From: Pelomonas sp051857475
GTDB lineage: Bacteria; Pseudomonadota; Gammaproteobacteria; Burkholderiales; Burkholderiaceae_C
DNA: 64,000 nt
Assembly: GCF_051857475.1 (NCBI RefSeq)
Contig: NZ_JBPZGZ010000002.1
Location: 1,674,001 to 1,738,000 of the forward strand
Direction: 5' to 3'
The notes beneath the pieces were generated by a model that worked only from the letters and a program-made list of their open reading frames with translations, made no database searches and was not told the DNA's origin. Positions 53,805-63,174 of this stretch are shown here, piece by piece (within the stretch, counting starts at the first letter, position 1; each line of letters starts with the position of its first letter). Position numbers and translations under genes: made by a program.

Positions 53805-54170
53805 TTACCGCGGCGTGTGGGCCAGGGCGCTGGCCAGCGCCGTGGCGCGGCGTTGCTGTTCCTGGCGGCGCAGGGCGCGGCTGATGGGGCGTGCGAGTGC
53901 CAGCGCGACCACACCCAGGCCGATGAGCAGGGTGCCCGTGTCGACCTGCGTGGCCAGGCCATCGAATTCCGACTCGGCCTTGTGGCTGGCCGGGGTCCAG
54001 TGAGCGTTGCCGTTCAGCGAGGTCAGGCTGGCCGAGCCCAGGCGGCTGGCGTCGGCGATGACGGCAGCCGTCGTCGTGTCGACAACGGGCTGATGCGAGT
54101 CACGTTTGGCGCCGGCGGGCGTCGACGAACTCAGGGCAGCGAGGGCAGCAGCAAGGACCAGGGCTTTCAT
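53805..54170 (-). CDS. Small exported protein with C-terminal membrane anchor
   Basis: 121 residues from ATG at 54170. A signal peptide (MKALVLAAALAALSSSTPAGA) is followed by a polar Ser/Thr-rich region and one C-terminal hydrophobic helix (TGTLLIGLGVVALALA) with a basic flank RRQEQQRR. The layout resembles PEP-CTERM substrates but no PEP motif is present. Its tail RRATALASALA is nearly identical to that of PEP-CTERM protein 1, at DNA level 19 of 20 bases. Function unknown. Confidence 0.62.
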   Translation of the reverse strand: MKALVLAAALAALSSSTPAGAKRDSHQPVVDTTTAAVIADASRLGSASLTSLNGNAHWTPASHKAESEFDGLATQVDTGTLLIGLGVVALALARPISRALRRQEQQRRATALASALAHTPR

Positions 54171-54275
54171 GTGCAACTCACCGGAAAGAAGGACTGGAAC
54201 GCATTGTTCGCAGCCTAGCGTGGCGGCGTTGTGAAGACTTCACGCGCTTGAGGGGTCCCCCCGCGAATGAGCGCC

Positions 54276-56351
54276 CTATCCTTGACTTGCTGAGGACGCC
54301 CGGGCGGCTGCCTTGGCGGCCAGCTCTTCGCGCATGCGCTTGAGCTTTTCCCGGGGATCCTCCCGGGTGCTGCCTTCATTGAGCTTCATTTCCGCCAGGA
54401 AGCGGCTGGGAATGCCCACAACGGTGTCGCGGCCTTTCTTGCGTCGGCGCAACGTCGACACGGCCAGCGTCGTGCGGGCGCGGGTGATGCCGACATACAT
54501 CAGCCGCCGCTCTTCTTGCAGCGCCTCGGCTGTCATCTCTTCTTCATCCCGCTTGAAGGGCAGCAGGCCTTCGTTGACGCCGGCCAGCACGACATGGGGC
54601 CATTCCAGGCCCTTGGAGGCGTGCAGGGTGGTGAGTGTCACCTGGTCCTGCTCCTCGCCGCGTTCGGCCAGCGACAGGATGACGGAGATGGTCTGGGCCA
54701 CGTCCAGCACGCTCTGCTTGGGTTCGGTGAAGCTGACGCCGTCTTCCTCGCTGTGCTGGCCGCCGCAGCGCTTGGCAATCCAGTCGACGAAGTCCAGCAC
54801 ATTGCCCCAGCGCGCCTGGGCCACCTTCTCGTTCTCCTCGTTGTCGATGAGGTGGGCTTCGTAGGCGATGTCCTTGAGCCACTCCATCAACATGGCGTGG
54901 GCGGCCGTGTGGCCTTCGGTGTGTCTGGCCTTGTATTGCAGCTCGTTCACATAGCGGCCGAACTCGTGCAACTGGGCCAGGGCCCGGGCCGTGACGGCGG
55001 TGGCCAGGCTCTCGGAGAACAGGGCCTCGAACATGCTGCATTTCCACTGCGCCGAGAAGCTGCCCAGTGCCCCCAGCGTCGTGTGGCCAATGCCGCGCTT
55101 GGGGGTGGTGACGGCGCGCAGGAAGGCGGGGTCGTCGTCCTGGTTCACCAGCAGGCGCAGCCAGGCGCACAGGTCCTTGATCTCGGCCTTGTCGAAGAAG
55201 CTCTGGCCGCCCGATACCTTGTAGGGGATCTGGGCGCGACGCAGGGCCTGCTCGAAGACGCGCGCCTGGTGGTTGGCGCGGTAGAGGATGGCGAAGTCCT
55301 TGAAGGCCGGACCCTGACCGTCGGCGCGCAATTGCTGGATGCGCGCGACGGCACGCTCGGCCTCATGCTCCTCGCCATCGGCCTCCAGCAGCGCAATGGG
55401 TTCGCCGTCGCCGTACTCGCTCCACAGCTTCTTCTCGAACAGCTTGGGGTTGCCGGCGATGACGTTGTTGGCGGCACGCAGGATGCTGCCGGTCGACCGG
55501 TAGTTCTGCTCCAGCGGGATGACCTTGAGCGCCGGGTAGTCGGTCGGCAGGCGCTTCAGGTTCTCGATGGTGGCGCCGCGCCAGCCGTAGATGGACTGGT
55601 CGTCGTCACCCACGGCCGTGAACATGCCGCGCTCGCCCACCAGGGCCTTGAGCAGCTCGTACTGCACGGCATTGGTGTCCTGGTATTCGTCCACCAGCAC
55701 ATAGCGCAGCTTGTTCTGCCACTTCTCGCGTGCCTCGGCGTCGGTCGTCAGCAGCTTCAGCGGCAGGGTGATGAGGTCGTCGAAGTCGACGGCCTGGTAG
55801 GCCGCGAGACGCTCCTGGTAGCGCACCATGACGGCGGCCGCCGAGCGCTCGTCCTCGTCCTGGGCCACCTGGGCCGCCTGCGCGGGTCCGAACCCCTGGT
55901 TCTTCCACAGCGAGATGGTCCATTGCCAGCGCTGCGCCTGCTTCACGTCCGTCGTGCCGCCGGCGTCCTTCAGCACATTGAGCACGTCGTCGCTGTCGAG
56001 GATGGAGAACTGCTCCTTCAGCCCGACGCGCGAGCCCTCCTCGCGCAGCAGGCGCACGCCCAGGGAGTGGAAGGTCGAGATCGCCAGGTCCTTGGCCGCC
56101 TTCTTGCCGACCAGGGCCTTGGCGCGCTCGCGCATTTCCTGCGCCGCCTTGTTCGTGAAGGTGATGGCCGCGATCTGGCTGGGCCGGTAGCCCGACACCA
56201 GCAGCTGGGCGATCTTGGTCGTGATGACCTTGGTCTTGCCCGAGCCGGCGCCGGCGATGACGAGGCAGGGCCCGCTCAGGTGGTAGACGGCTTCGAGCTG
56301 GGCCGGGTTGAGGCCGGCCGACGGTGAGCCGGATGGAGGTACTGCGGACAT
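54276..56351 (-). CDS. rep: ATP-dependent DNA helicase Rep (UvrD/Rep family)
   Basis: 691 residues. LNPAQLEAVYHLSGPCLVIAGAGSGKT (Walker A), FTNKAAQEMRERA, LVDEYQDTNAVQYELL (Walker B), GDDDQSIYGWRGA, NYRSTGSILRAAN, and the C-terminal motif VGITRARTTL are complete SF1 helicase motifs, and the N-terminal pattern is closer to Rep than to UvrD. It is a 3'-5' helicase clearing proteins ahead of forks and aiding restart. It is 25 bases downstream of the O-antigen-ligase-type gene and likely cotranscribed. Confidence 0.9.
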   Translation of the reverse strand: MSAVPPSGSPSAGLNPAQLEAVYHLSGPCLVIAGAGSGKTKVITTKIAQLLVSGYRPSQIAAITFTNKAAQEMRERAKALVGKKAAKDLAISTFHSLGVRLLREEGSRVGLKEQFSILDSDDVLNVLKDAGGTTDVKQAQRWQWTISLWKNQGFGPAQAAQVAQDEDERSAAAVMVRYQERLAAYQAVDFDDLITLPLKLLTTDAEAREKWQNKLRYVLVDEYQDTNAVQYELLKALVGERGMFTAVGDDDQSIYGWRGATIENLKRLPTDYPALKVIPLEQNYRSTGSILRAANNVIAGNPKLFEKKLWSEYGDGEPIALLEADGEEHEAERAVARIQQLRADGQGPAFKDFAILYRANHQARVFEQALRRAQIPYKVSGGQSFFDKAEIKDLCAWLRLLVNQDDDPAFLRAVTTPKRGIGHTTLGALGSFSAQWKCSMFEALFSESLATAVTARALAQLHEFGRYVNELQYKARHTEGHTAAHAMLMEWLKDIAYEAHLIDNEENEKVAQARWGNVLDFVDWIAKRCGGQHSEEDGVSFTEPKQSVLDVAQTISVILSLAERGEEQDQVTLTTLHASKGLEWPHVVLAGVNEGLLPFKRDEEEMTAEALQEERRLMYVGITRARTTLAVSTLRRRKKGRDTVVGIPSRFLAEMKLNEGSTREDPREKLKRMREELAAKAAARASSASQG

Positions 56352-56376
56352 GGCGGGAGCGGGGCGGGGCCGCGCA

Positions 56377-59019
56377 TCATGCCACTCGCGCCACCCCTTC
56401 CCCTGGCAGGGCCCTGAGGCCCAACCCCAGCAGCAGCAGCGTGAAGAAGATGAAACCGATGCGCGGTGCGTCCAGCAGGCTGTCGAAGGCGCCGACGGTG
56501 CCGAAACCGATCAGGGCCGCAACGATGGCCGGCGCCAGCGGATGGTCGCGGCCGCGGCCGAAGGACAGCCGCATCAGGGCCAGCAGGTAGGCGCCGCCCA
56601 GCAGCGCCAGGCCCACCAGGCCTTGCTCGAACAGCACATGCAGGGCGGCGTTCTTGATGTGCCAGGGCAGGTGGTTGCGGTCGCTGGAGAAGAACCAGCG
56701 CGCCATCTCGCGGTTGAAGTCGCCATTGGCGATCAACTGGCGTCCCTGGGCGTCCTGCATGGCGATGCGGGCGATGTCGACCCGTGCACCGCGCGTGTCC
56801 AGCGACATCGAGAAGGTCACGAAGCGCGGCGCCCACCAGTCGCCCCCCAGGGCCGGCACCGGGCCGAGCTTGAACTGGCTGGTCTGCCAGCCGCCCATGC
56901 CGGTGGCGGGCGTGGATGCGGCGGCGTCCACCGCCGACGCGGCCTCGGCCGGCGCTTCGGCGCGCAGCGGCTTCAGCGCCGGTTCGGTGCTCTGGCAGTT
57001 GTCCGGATAGATCAGGTTCTTCTCGCAGATCTGCATCACCAGGTTGGCGTCGGCGGCCGTGCGATGGACCAGGGTGATGGCGACGGGGCCGGGCGCCGGC
57101 GCGGGGATGCGCTGGCTGACGCGGAACTGCTCGCCGTGTCCCAGCAGATGCTTGCCGGCGGCCAGTGCCAGATAGGACTCGGTGGGGTCGTGGCGCAGCC
57201 GGTAGTCGCCGATCTGGCTGCTGACCGGGCCGTCGTAGAAATTGCTCGGCACGAAGCGCCCCGCGCCCTTGCCCAGCAGCCATTGGCGGCCGCCATGCAG
57301 CAGGCGCAGGCCTTCGCGCCAATGCGTCAGGCGGGTCTGGCCATCTTCCTTCCAGGTGGCGACCCGGTCGCGCAGATAGCCGCCTCCGCCCAGGGCCGCG
57401 ACGATGGCCATGACCAGCATCAGCCCGGCCACCAGCAGGGCGCGCTTGCGCCAGCCGGCCTTGCCGGTGCTGCCCGCGCCTTGCAGGGGCCACAGCCGGC
57501 CTTCCAGCAGCATGGCCGCCCACAGCGCGGCCAGGGCCAGGCCCGCGGCGCCGGCGGTCCACCGGCCCGAGGTGCCGCCCCAGTAGTCGGCCACGATGAC
57601 CATGGTGCTCAGCAGCCAGAACCAGCAGGTCGAGACCAGCAGCACATAGATGGGCCGCACCTGGCCGGGCTCGTCGCGCCAGCGCAGCGCAGCACAGCAC
57701 AGCAGGGCGACGACGTTGAGCACATAGGCCGCCTTGGGCACGGCCAGGGACAGGGCCCAGCTCGCGCCCCCCAGCACCAGGGCCAGCAGGCCGCCCATGA
57801 TGACGGCCGTCAGCCGCTGGCCGAAGGCCGGCAGCCACAGGCTGGCCGGCATAGTCAGCAGGATGACCATGACGAAGAACAGGGCCAGCAGGCCGCGGTA
57901 GCCGCCACCGCCGAAGACCAGGGCGGCCGCCAGCGCGAAGGCGCCGGCCATGGCCAGGGCGCCGATCTTGCCCAGGCGCGACAAGGGCGCGTCCACGGCG
58001 CCCAGGGTGCTGTCGATGCGGCTGCTGTCGGGCTCCGACGCCGCTGCGCGCCGGCGCTGGGCGTCGGCCAGCATGACCATGGGGATGAGGGCCAGCGGCA
58101 GCGCCAGGTAGACACCGCGCGAGAAGGTGGTCAGGCAGGCATAGGCCGCCAGCAGGGCGACGACCAGGCCGACGGCGAAGCGCCACGGCGAGCGCGTGCG
58201 CAGCAGAGCCAGCAGCGCGAAAGGCAGGGTCAGCACCAGGAAACCGTCCAGGGCCGCACCGCCGACATGCATCTCCCAGAACAGGGCCGTCGTGCGGTAG
58301 TCGGTGGAGAAGTCCAGCAGGCCGGTGTAGGCCAGGCGCTCCCACAGCGCCGCCGCGCTCCCGCCGGCCAGGGCCAGCACCAGGCCCAGCAGCAGGCCAC
58401 GCGAGAAGCCCCGCGGACGCGCCGTCGCCGCGGCCGTCCACAGCGGCAGCATGGCCAGGGCCAGGAAGATGGCCTTGGCATTTCGCACCGAATTCATGGC
58501 CTCGTGATAGCCATGGAACCAGCCGAAGACGAAGCCGCCGGCGTCGGCGAAGCCGCGCTTGATGCTCCATGCCGCCGACAGCGCCAGCGCCACCAGCAGC
58601 ACGACGACGACCGGTGAATAGACCAGGCCGTGGCGCCAGGCCGGTGCGCGGTCGCGGGCGTTCAGCTGCAGCGCGTAGGCGAGATAACCCCCGCAGCCGC
58701 AGGCCATGACGAGGAGGTCCATCTCCTCGAAGCTGATCCAGCCGGTCCACGGCGCCAGCCCCACCAGCGGCAGGGGCGCCAGCAGCAGCACCGGGGTCTT
58801 GACCCAGAACAGGGCCGCCAGCAGCACGACGGCACCCCAGGCGGCCAGCGCCAGCGGGCCCGACAGCGGGTGGTGCCAAGCCAGCTCGGCGCCGACAAGA
58901 CCGAAGGCCGCGCCGGCCACGAGGGCCAGCCACTGGGTCTTGGTGGCAGGCAGCCTGAGCTGCAGCTCGCCCAGGCCCATCAGGCCCGGGGTGGCAGGGG
59001 CGGCCCCGACGGCAGCCAT
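56377..59019 (-). CDS. O-antigen ligase / Wzy-type polymerase family membrane protein
   Basis: 880 residues from ATG at 59019, with about a dozen hydrophobic segments, a central Wzy_C-like block (RNAKAIFLALAMLPLW...RGFSRGLLLGLVLALAGG, FSRGVYLALPLALIPM), and a large periplasmic loop in the last third (about residues 560-800) with a beta-sandwich-like region and a Cys pair. Family members polymerise or ligate polysaccharide repeat units. It overlaps the upstream PEP-CTERM gene by one base (TGATG), suggesting a linked role in surface glycan and PEP-CTERM protein display. Confidence 0.8.
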   Translation of the reverse strand: MAAVGAAPATPGLMGLGELQLRLPATKTQWLALVAGAAFGLVGAELAWHHPLSGPLALAAWGAVVLLAALFWVKTPVLLLAPLPLVGLAPWTGWISFEEMDLLVMACGCGGYLAYALQLNARDRAPAWRHGLVYSPVVVVLLVALALSAAWSIKRGFADAGGFVFGWFHGYHEAMNSVRNAKAIFLALAMLPLWTAAATARPRGFSRGLLLGLVLALAGGSAAALWERLAYTGLLDFSTDYRTTALFWEMHVGGAALDGFLVLTLPFALLALLRTRSPWRFAVGLVVALLAAYACLTTFSRGVYLALPLALIPMVMLADAQRRRAAASEPDSSRIDSTLGAVDAPLSRLGKIGALAMAGAFALAAALVFGGGGYRGLLALFFVMVILLTMPASLWLPAFGQRLTAVIMGGLLALVLGGASWALSLAVPKAAYVLNVVALLCCAALRWRDEPGQVRPIYVLLVSTCWFWLLSTMVIVADYWGGTSGRWTAGAAGLALAALWAAMLLEGRLWPLQGAGSTGKAGWRKRALLVAGLMLVMAIVAALGGGGYLRDRVATWKEDGQTRLTHWREGLRLLHGGRQWLLGKGAGRFVPSNFYDGPVSSQIGDYRLRHDPTESYLALAAGKHLLGHGEQFRVSQRIPAPAPGPVAITLVHRTAADANLVMQICEKNLIYPDNCQSTEPALKPLRAEAPAEAASAVDAAASTPATGMGGWQTSQFKLGPVPALGGDWWAPRFVTFSMSLDTRGARVDIARIAMQDAQGRQLIANGDFNREMARWFFSSDRNHLPWHIKNAALHVLFEQGLVGLALLGGAYLLALMRLSFGRGRDHPLAPAIVAALIGFGTVGAFDSLLDAPRIGFIFFTLLLLGLGLRALPGEGVARVA

Positions 59020-59624
59020 CAGCGCCTGCGGCGCAGGCCGGCCAGCAGGCCCAGCCCGCCCAGCAGCAGCGCCGCGCTCGCGGGCTCAGGCACGGCGGTG
59101 ACCTGGATGTTGTCGAAGCCGACGATTTCGCCCGGGCCGGCGTGGAATTCACCGTTGATGGTCACGCTGGTCACGGTGGCGAGCACGCTGGCCAGCGACG
59201 GGCCCCAGCCGGCAGCGGGCGTCAGCGTTGCGCTGTAGTGGCGCCACTGGCCGTCAGGCGCGCCGGGCGCGAGGTCGAGCACCACGCTGCCGCCCGGGCC
59301 GCTGATGCGGACCTCGCCGAAGCCCGACCAGTCGACCGATGCGTTGTTGACGGTCTTCGCGTCGAAGGACAGCGTGCCGCCCGCGTAAGCCGACCAGTTG
59401 CCCAGCCAGGCTGCCGGTGCGGTGAACAGGATGTCGGTGTTGCCGTCGATGTCCTCGATCTGCACCCAGCCGCCGCCGTTGCCGCCACTGGCCTGCCAGG
59501 TCTGGGTGCCGCTGCCCGCGGGGATGGTCCAGCCTTCGTCACCGGTGGTGAAGCCGGCGGCCGAGACGGCCAGGGGCAGGGCGGAGCCAAGGGCGATCAG
59601 GGTCGCGCGCAGGGAAGGGGCCAT
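59019..59624 (-). CDS. PEP-CTERM sorting domain protein 2
   Basis: 201 residues from ATG at 59624, set by GGAGG five bases upstream. Signal peptide (ATLIALGSALPLAVSA), a beta-sandwich domain with DGWTIPAGSG-like and GFDNIQVT segments (laminin-G-like, cell-surface-carbohydrate type), then VPEPASAALLLGGLGLLAGLRRRR, the canonical PEP-CTERM tail. First gene of a three-gene minus-strand operon with the O-antigen-ligase-type gene and rep. Confidence 0.9.
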   Translation of the reverse strand: MAPSLRATLIALGSALPLAVSAAGFTTGDEGWTIPAGSGTQTWQASGGNGGGWVQIEDIDGNTDILFTAPAAWLGNWSAYAGGTLSFDAKTVNNASVDWSGFGEVRISGPGGSVVLDLAPGAPDGQWRHYSATLTPAAGWGPSLASVLATVTSVTINGEFHAGPGEIVGFDNIQVTAVPEPASAALLLGGLGLLAGLRRRR

Positions 59625-59712
59625 GGGAACCTCCAGGGGGTGGGGGTCGCATTGTTGCCGAGGGCCGCATGCGGCGCACCCCCAAACAATCCCCGTGCCC
59701 CCGACTGCGGGG

Positions 59713-60753
59713 TCAGCCGTGCGGCTGGCTCTGCGAGCTGGCGGTGGAGGCGGGCGTCTCGGCGACGCGGGCCGCCGCCATCGCCAGCAGGCCCAGGCCG
59801 GCGGCAGCGCCCAGCCACAGCCAGCGCTTCCACCAGGCCGCGGGCTTGCGGGCCGGCGTGGCCTGGGTCGTGGCACTGGCGGAGCTGCGCGAGGGGCTCA
59901 GGCCCAGCCATTCACGCAATTCGTCGGCCAGGCTTTCGGCACCGCGCATGCGCAGCTCCGGCGAATCGGCCATGGCCGAACGCAGCACGGCGTCCAGCTT
60001 GATCTGCTGGGCTTCCTTCATCATTGGCCACTGGTCACCGGCACTGCCGCGCAGCGGCGCCAGGCCCTTGGGCGTGTCTTCCCAGCCGCAGACCAGCACG
60101 CGCGCCAGGGCACCCAGGCCGAAGACCTCGCTGGCCAGGCTGGGCGGCTCGCCATTGCGGCGCTCGGGGGCGATGAAGGCCGCCGAGGCGCCCAGGCTGA
60201 GGCCGCGGTCGAAAGGGTCGGTCGGATCGGGGATCTTGGTCAGGCCCAGGCCCATCAGGCGCACATCGCCTTCGGGGCCGAGCCAGATCATGGCGGGGTC
60301 GATCTCGGCCAGCAGCCAGCCTTGCTGGTGGGCCGAGCGCAGGGCTTCGCAGAGCTGCACCAGCAGCTCGACGCGCTGGCGCAGGTTCAGGCTGTGCAAC
60401 TGGGGCAGCAGGGGCTCGCCATGCTGGCCCTCGATGATCAGATAGGGGTGGGCATCGGGCGTCACGCCGCTGTCGCTGGGCACGGCGATGTGGGCATGCT
60501 GGAGCTTGCCCAGGTCGCCGGCCTGGTCGGCATAGCGCAGCATGACGCCGGCGCCCTGGTCGCTGCGGTCCAGCACCAGCACGGCCGCCTTCTGCTCCTT
60601 GGCCAGGGCGTGATGGGCGCTGTACCACTGGCCGGCATGCGCCTGCTCGCCGTCCGGCAGGGGCTTTTCCAGCCGCCAGACGCCCAGGGCCTGCCCTTCG
60701 TCCAGCGGCGCGGCGGCGGCTGGCGGTGGCAGGGACAGATTGGGCATGCGCAT
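59713..60753 (-). CDS. Transmembrane pseudokinase (protein kinase-like)
   Basis: 346 residues from ATG at 60753 (ATG 60747 also possible). Residues 20 to about 285 have the Ser/Thr protein kinase fold, but every catalytic element is lost: the glycine loop reads PDGEQAHAG, the VAIK Lys is replaced (AAVLVLD), the HRD loop is L-A-E-I-D (148-152) and DFG is M-G-L-G (167-170). AFIAPE at 192-197, the APE motif, is kept. One helix near 306-329 anchors it in the membrane with a short C-terminal tail. A scaffold or sensor role is likely. Confidence 0.8.
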   Translation of the reverse strand: MRMPNLSLPPPAAAAPLDEGQALGVWRLEKPLPDGEQAHAGQWYSAHHALAKEQKAAVLVLDRSDQGAGVMLRYADQAGDLGKLQHAHIAVPSDSGVTPDAHPYLIIEGQHGEPLLPQLHSLNLRQRVELLVQLCEALRSAHQQGWLLAEIDPAMIWLGPEGDVRLMGLGLTKIPDPTDPFDRGLSLGASAAFIAPERRNGEPPSLASEVFGLGALARVLVCGWEDTPKGLAPLRGSAGDQWPMMKEAQQIKLDAVLRSAMADSPELRMRGAESLADELREWLGLSPSRSSASATTQATPARKPAAWWKRWLWLGAAAGLGLLAMAAARVAETPASTASSQSQPHG

Positions 60754-60857
60754 GGCGCGGCATATTAGGGGTGACCCCAGGGGGCTCGCCATCCCCCGTT
60801 GTTACAAACGGCGACCGTCCGAGCATTCGCTCACGCCCCTGATACTCGCGCGCCAAG

Positions 60858-61817
60858 ATGCTTGCGGTCCTCGCCACGACCTTTCCTTTCTTCGCCCTGG
60901 TGCTGTGCGGCTGGCTGGCCGCCGAGCGCGGCCTGTTGCCCGACAGCGCCATTCCGGGCCTGAACGGCTTCGTGCTGTTTTTCGCGCTGCCCTGCCTGCT
61001 GTTCCGCTTCGGTCGCGACACGCCGGTGCTGGAGCTGCTGAACCCGGCCTTGCTCGGCGTCTATGTCAGCTCGGCCCTGCTCATCGTCTTCTTCACGGTG
61101 GCGACGACGCTGTCCGAGCGCGTCGGCATGAAGGATGCCGCCTTCGGCGCGCTGGTGGCCGCCTTCCCCAACACCGGCTTCATGGGTGTGCCGCTGATCG
61201 TGGCGCTGCTGGGCAGCCCGGCCGGCGGGCCGGTCGTCAGCACCATCCTGGCCGACCTCTTCGTGACCAGTTCGCTGTGCATCGCCCTGGCCCAAGCCGG
61301 CGCCAGTGGCCATGCGGGCCGCGCCGCATTCGTGCAGGCTTTGAAGGCGGCGGCGTCCAACCCGCTGCCCTGGTCGATTGCCCTGGGTGCGCTGCTGGGC
61401 GCCAGCGGCCGGGTGCTGCCAGGCCCGCTGGCCAAGGTCATCGCCATGCTGGGCGATGCGGCCTCACCGGTGGCCCTGTTCACCATCGGCGCGGTGCTGA
61501 GCCGCTCGGGCCGCGCCAACCGCAAGGCCGGCCGCGTGACGCCGCCGGCCCTCTACCTGCCGGTGGCGGCCATCAAGCTGCTGCTGCATCCGGCCCTGGT
61601 CTTCGCGCTGGGCGCCGCGGCGCGCTGGCTCGGCGCGCCGCTGCCCTGGCCGCAGCTTGTCGCCCTGACGCTGGCGGCGGCCCTGCCGAGTGCCAGCAAT
61701 GTGTCACTGCTGGCGGAGCGTTATGGGGCCGACAACGGTCGCGTGGCGCGCATCATCCTGGCGTCGACGGCGCTGGCCTTCCTGACGTTCAGCGCCCTCG
61801 CCACCGTCCTCATGTAG
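60858..61817 (+). CDS. AEC (auxin efflux carrier) family transporter
   Basis: 319 residues with ten hydrophobic segments in the 5+5 AEC arrangement: NGFVLFFALPCLLFRFGRD, AFPNTGFMGVPLIVALLG, and the second-half PSASNVSLLAERYG with the conserved Asn. AEC permeases export carboxylates or amino acids. Divergent from the pseudokinase gene. Substrate unknown. Confidence 0.85.
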   Translation: MLAVLATTFPFFALVLCGWLAAERGLLPDSAIPGLNGFVLFFALPCLLFRFGRDTPVLELLNPALLGVYVSSALLIVFFTVATTLSERVGMKDAAFGALVAAFPNTGFMGVPLIVALLGSPAGGPVVSTILADLFVTSSLCIALAQAGASGHAGRAAFVQALKAAASNPLPWSIALGALLGASGRVLPGPLAKVIAMLGDAASPVALFTIGAVLSRSGRANRKAGRVTPPALYLPVAAIKLLLHPALVFALGAAARWLGAPLPWPQLVALTLAAALPSASNVSLLAERYGADNGRVARIILASTALAFLTFSALATVLM

Positions 61818-61833
61818 GCCCATTGCCGTGGCG

Positions 61834-63174
61834 TCAGCAGGGCCTCGCCTGCGGCAGGTTGATGACGATGCGCAGGCCGCCGCCATCGCGGTTGCTCAGC
61901 GCGACGCGGCCGTCGTGAGCCTCGGCGATCTCGCGCACCAGGGCCAGGCCCAGGCCCGTGCCGCCCTGGGATCCGGGCTCGGAGCGCTTGGTCGAATAGA
62001 AGGGCAGCAGAGCCTGGTGCAGCACGGCCTCGCTCATGCCGGGGCCGCGATCCGTCACCTCGATGCGCAGCTCGCTGCCGACCAGGGTCAGCCTGAGGGC
62101 GATCTCGTCCGGGTCGCTGCCCGATTCGTGGGCGTTCTTGATCAGGTTCAGCAGGGCCTGTTCGATCTGGGCTGGATCGAACCAGCCCGGCTGCGCCGGC
62201 ACCTCGCCGTCGAGGTTGAACTCGCCCAGCGTGCCCAGGCGGTTCAGGAAGGCGGCCCAGTCGACGCTCTCGCGGCGTGGTGCCGGCAGCTTGGCAAAGC
62301 TGGCATAGCCCGACAGGAAGCCGTGCAGATGCGCCGCGCGCTCGCCGATGCTGGCCAGCACCTGGGGCAGGCGTTCGGTATTGCCGCGCCGCGCCAGCTC
62401 GGCGCCGCTGTGGGCCAGCGAGGAGATGGGCGCGAGCGAGTTGTTCAACTCATGGCTGAGCACGCGGATGACGCGCTTCCACGTCGCCACCTCGGCGCGC
62501 GACAGCTCGCGTGTCATGCGCCTGAGCAGCCGCAGCCGGTGCGGCTGACCTTGCAAGCGAAACGTTCGGGTGCTGTGGTGGAAGGTCTCCTCCGATCCGT
62601 CGGGCAGCGTCACGGCGAAGAGCCGGTCGCCGTCGCCCGCCAGCGCTTCGCGCAGCGTCTCGGGCAGGTTGGCGATGACGGTGGGAAAGTCCAGCCCGGT
62701 CAGGCTGCGGCCGTCGCCCAGCAGCTGGCGCGCGGCCAGGTTGGCGATGGCGATGCGCTCGCTCGGCGCCGTCAGCACCAGGGCCACGGGCGTGTTCTGC
62801 ACCACGGTGTCCAGCAGCAGCTCGCGCTGGGCCAGATGCTGGCGCTGTTCGCGCAGGGCCAGGCCCAGCTCGGCATGCAGACGCATCAGCACGGCCAGTT
62901 CGGGCGGACCGTTCGGCGCGAGGTTGAAGCTGAAGTCGCCATCGCGGTAGCTCAGCACGGCGCCTTCGAGGGCGCGCGTGAGCTTCAGCAGCGGTGCCAG
63001 CCAGAAGGCCGCCAGCCAGCCGACCAACGGCAGCATCACCAGCACCGCCACGGCAAGTGCGATGCCGGCGTCCAGCCCCGCGCGGCGCACACCGAGAATG
63101 ACGAGAGGTGGCACGACTGCCGCCGCGCCGAGGGCCAGCAGGGCGCGGGTGCGCAGGGACAGCAAGGGCGTCAA
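61834..63174 (-). CDS. NtrY-like sensor histidine kinase
   Basis: 446 residues from ATG at 63174. Two membrane helices (residues 10-28 and 36-60), a HAMP-like linker, a PAS domain (DTVVQNTPVALVLTAPSERI), H-box VLSHELNNSLAPI, N-box NLIKNAHESG, and G-boxes DRGPGM and GGTGLGLAL. Overlaps the regulator gene by four bases. It should phosphorylate that regulator in response to an unknown signal; the usual periplasmic sensor loop is very short. Confidence 0.9.
   Translation of the reverse strand: MTPLLSLRTRALLALGAAAVVPPLVILGVRRAGLDAGIALAVAVLVMLPLVGWLAAFWLAPLLKLTRALEGAVLSYRDGDFSFNLAPNGPPELAVLMRLHAELGLALREQRQHLAQRELLLDTVVQNTPVALVLTAPSERIAIANLAARQLLGDGRSLTGLDFPTVIANLPETLREALAGDGDRLFAVTLPDGSEETFHHSTRTFRLQGQPHRLRLLRRMTRELSRAEVATWKRVIRVLSHELNNSLAPISSLAHSGAELARRGNTERLPQVLASIGERAAHLHGFLSGYASFAKLPAPRRESVDWAAFLNRLGTLGEFNLDGEVPAQPGWFDPAQIEQALLNLIKNAHESGSDPDEIALRLTLVGSELRIEVTDRGPGMSEAVLHQALLPFYSTKRSEPGSQGGTGLGLALVREIAEAHDGRVALSNRDGGGLRIVINLPQARPC

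Noticed and set aside
56308..58617. 769-codon plus-strand frame opposite the O-antigen-ligase-type gene
   Set aside because: Low-complexity Gln/Gly/Arg composition and no recognisable domain; the minus-strand protein has clear membrane helices.
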